From contig DATIHR010000008.1 in NCBI GenBank assembly GCA_035480575.1, positions 1-44,000 of the forward strand: a DNA stretch of 44,000 nt, read 5' to 3'. Each line of letters starts with the position of its first letter. The first letter of the stretch is position 1. Below are positions 42,737-44,000 of this stretch, piece by piece. The stretch comes from PMNU01 sp035480575 (GTDB taxonomy: Bacteria; Patescibacteriota; Saccharimonadia; Saccharimonadales; UBA4665). Made by a program: the position numbers and the translations under genes. Under the pieces are notes generated by a model, which was given only the letters and a program-made list of their open reading frames with translations, was not told the DNA's origin and did not search any database.

Positions 42737-43294
42737 ATGCAACCAACCGAGCTTATAGTTTTTGTAACGGAGGATGGTACCCCGACTGGCGAAACCGGCC
42801 CCAAACTAGAAAGCCATCACGCACATACCAAACTCCACCTTGCGTTCTCGTGTTATATATTCAGAAAAAGCGACCACAAGTTTTTGGTAACACAACGCGC
42901 CGCGTCTAAAAAAGTCTGGCCAGGCGTCTGGACTAACAGTGTTTGTGGCCACCCCATGCCCGACGAGCCTATGGAAGATGCCATTCGCCGACGCGCCCAG
43001 GCCGAACTGGGCATTACAAATCTCGAAGACATAAAACTACTACTGCCCACATACCGCTACACTACGCCACCAATGAACGGTATTATCGAAAACGAGTTTT
43101 GTCCCGTTTACGGCGCACTCACCGACCAAGAACCAACACCGAATCCCGAAGAAGTGGCTCTGACACACTGGATAACCTGGCACGAATACGGCAATATGAT
43201 GACATTCGAGTCACACCTTATGAGCTACTGGGCCAAAGACCAATACGAACAGCTCAAAAACATGGAACCATTCCGCTCGCTCGCAAGACAATAA
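42737..43294 (+). CDS. idi: Isopentenyl-diphosphate isomerase, type I
   Basis: 185 residues, Nudix-fold IDI-1 converting IPP to DMAPP. Catalytic Cys70 (TNSVCGHP) and the Glu pair in E118-N-E120 (IENEFCPVY) are present, with metal ligands in HTKLHLAFS and the Nudix-like helix AIRRRAQAELGI. The ATG is 6 nt after TATCAT (42725-42730), so leaderless. No other isoprenoid gene lies nearby. Confidence 0.92.
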   Translation: MQPTELIVFVTEDGTPTGETGPKLESHHAHTKLHLAFSCYIFRKSDHKFLVTQRAASKKVWPGVWTNSVCGHPMPDEPMEDAIRRRAQAELGITNLEDIKLLLPTYRYTTPPMNGIIENEFCPVYGALTDQEPTPNPEEVALTHWITWHEYGNMMTFESHLMSYWAKDQYEQLKNMEPFRSLARQ

Positions 43295-43310
43295 GCTACG
43301 CCACGCCAGT

Positions 43311-43341
43311 GCGTCATTCCGGCCCACGAGCCGGAATCCAG
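43311..43341. repeat. REP-like palindrome
   Basis: GCGTCATTCCGGC, a 6-nt loop, then GCCGGAATCCAG, with an 8-bp perfect stem (43316-43323 with 43330-43337). The layout and flanks resemble repetitive extragenic palindromes. Confidence 0.55.
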
Positions 43342-43393
43342 TACAAGCATGGATTAGTTGCGCTAATGGGCCAGCTACGCTTTAATAAAGCTA

Positions 43394-43657
43394 ATGGCTA
43401 AAAAGACCAAAACCCAACAAGAGCTAGACGGCGTGTACATTCTAAAATTGTTACTATATGTACTATTAGGCTCTATGTGGATCAAAATTACCGCTGGCGG
43501 CTCACTAAACATTCCGCTGCCCATAGGTGTCATTATTGGTTTAGTATTTGCAACACACGAACACTTCCAAATAGACCGTAAAATAGAGTACGCCGTACTC
43601 CTAATCGCCATGCTCTTCGGCTACTTCGCCCCCTACGGCCTCTACATAAATTTCTAA
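43394..43657 (+). CDS. Small membrane protein, unknown
   Basis: 87 residues with about three hydrophobic helices: ILKLLLYVLLGSMWIKI, LPIGVIIGLVFAT and YAVLLIAMLFGYFAPYGLYI. The N-terminus MAKKTKTQQEL is cytoplasmic by the positive-inside rule. No family is recognised. It is the last gene of the window; 43658-44000 holds no coding region. Confidence 0.6.
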   Translation: MAKKTKTQQELDGVYILKLLLYVLLGSMWIKITAGGSLNIPLPIGVIIGLVFATHEHFQIDRKIEYAVLLIAMLFGYFAPYGLYINF

Positions 43658-43688
43658 CTCTCAGTCCTCATTACCACGTCGCTTTCGG

Positions 43689-43834
43689 ATGCTACCCCTC
43701 CAGATGACCGCTCACGCGCGGTAAAAAGATAAAAAAGCCTGCAAGGAACGAAGGTATATTATTTGTCTTTTGTTTCAGTCTTTTTTATCTTTTTCCGGCT
43801 CCGCTACGGCTAGAGTCACCTGGAGGGGTAGCAT
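43689..43834. repeat. Large nested palindrome (cruciform or RNA)
   Basis: Two perfect 15-bp inverted repeats are nested: the outer 43689-43703 with 43820-43834 (ATGCTACCCCTCCAG) and the inner 43723-43737 with 43780-43794 (AAAAAGATAAAAAAG). A side hairpin, ACCGCTCACGCGCGGT, lies between them on the left and a GC-rich segment on the right. The 42-nt centre is AT-rich. It could be a MITE, a structured RNA or a protein-bound site. Confidence 0.6.
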
Positions 43835-43879
43835 ACCAAGCGCTCAGCTAAGCGATAGGACCCACATGTATACCGTCTG

Positions 43880-43976
43880 CTGTCGTCAGCCACCCACATA
43901 GTCCGCACCCCAAGATCGGGGCATCAGCGTATACCCGATTGCTGGAGCGGTATGGAGCCGGAATAACAGCAAAAAG
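43880..43976 (-). ncRNA. Candidate structured RNA or dispersed element, copy B
   Basis: Read on the minus strand: CTTTTTGCT (43976-43968), 21 nt, TCCAGCAATCGGGT (43946-43933), 23 nt, GGTGCGGACTATGTGG (43909-43894, 14 of 16 identical to copy A), then GACGACAG resembling ATGACAG of copy A. The upstream partner strand of the first helix would lie outside the window. Same interpretation as copy A at the window start. Confidence 0.45.
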
Positions 43977-44000
43977 ACTAGTCCTAGTTCCTTCCTATAA

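Noticed and set aside
42943..43401. Plus-strand frame of 152 codons inside and past idi
   Set aside because: It is a different frame of the well-supported idi gene and its protein is Arg/His-rich without family resemblance.
1..44000. CRISPR array or prophage structural genes
   Set aside because: No regularly spaced direct repeats and no capsid, portal, terminase or tail proteins are seen on either strand.

Overview
Overall character. This is a 44 kb stretch of a bacterial chromosome of roughly 50% GC using the standard code. It combines a tRNA-anchored mobile island, a complete chemosensory cluster and a long block of housekeeping genes (hisS, tig, clpP, rpoB, rpoC, rpsL, rpsG, fusA, tuf, rpsJ). 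Small lineage-specific proteins are interleaved among translation genes, many reading frames begin 6-9 nt after a -10 box (leaderless mRNAs), and RNA polymerase beta' and EF-G are highly divergent yet plausibly functional. I infer a Patescibacteria/CPR member, most likely a Saccharibacteria (TM7)-like organism. No rRNA gene is present to prove this.

Layout. (1) 1-231: an RNA-like conserved element, then the promoter of tRNA-Leu(UAG). (2) 232-5620: an island in the 3' end of that tRNA. Three copies of the tRNA 3' sequence (292-308, 4015-4031, 5563-5578) bound two modules. Module A carries the C-terminal part of a large serine recombinase cut by an IS3-family element, plus unknown proteins. Module B carries a P-loop protein and a RelB/YafQ-type toxin-antitoxin pair. 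The displaced tRNA end with its CCA and original terminator lies at 5563-5617. (3) 5698-9213: two small unknown genes, then a divergent regulator pair: a HAD-like/multi-HTH protein on - and a tandem winged-helix protein on +. (4) 9194-15842: chemosensory operon mcp-cheW-cheY-cheB-cheA-cheC-cheD, without cheR or motility genes. It is followed by a single-domain response regulator and two large membrane histidine kinases (15892-21385). (5) 21454-25590: hisS, tig, clpP (with a CIRCE operator) and a GNAT-like gene. (6) 25594-38716: rpoB-rpoC, two paralogous unknowns, rpsL-rpsG, two unknowns, fusA. (7) 38725-44000: a PLP-dependent dehydratase, tuf, rpsJ, a leader RNA with mutually exclusive folds, small proteins, idi, a small membrane protein, and a terminal gene-free region with a large cruciform and a second copy of the RNA-like element seen at the window start.

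How it fits together. The Che genes form an F1-type (CheC/CheD) pathway: a Cache-type receptor signals through CheW and CheA to CheY, with CheC/CheD/CheB adaptation. With no flagellar gene here, an output to type IV pili or to other signalling is an inference. The strongest candidates for undescribed biology are the beta' subunit that has lost both zinc sites and carries an altered trigger loop, EF-G with altered G4 and G5 guanine-recognition motifs, the paired RNA-like elements at the two window ends, the 42.1 kb attenuator-like RNA, and the chemosensory cluster in a probable CPR genome with its divergent regulator pair.
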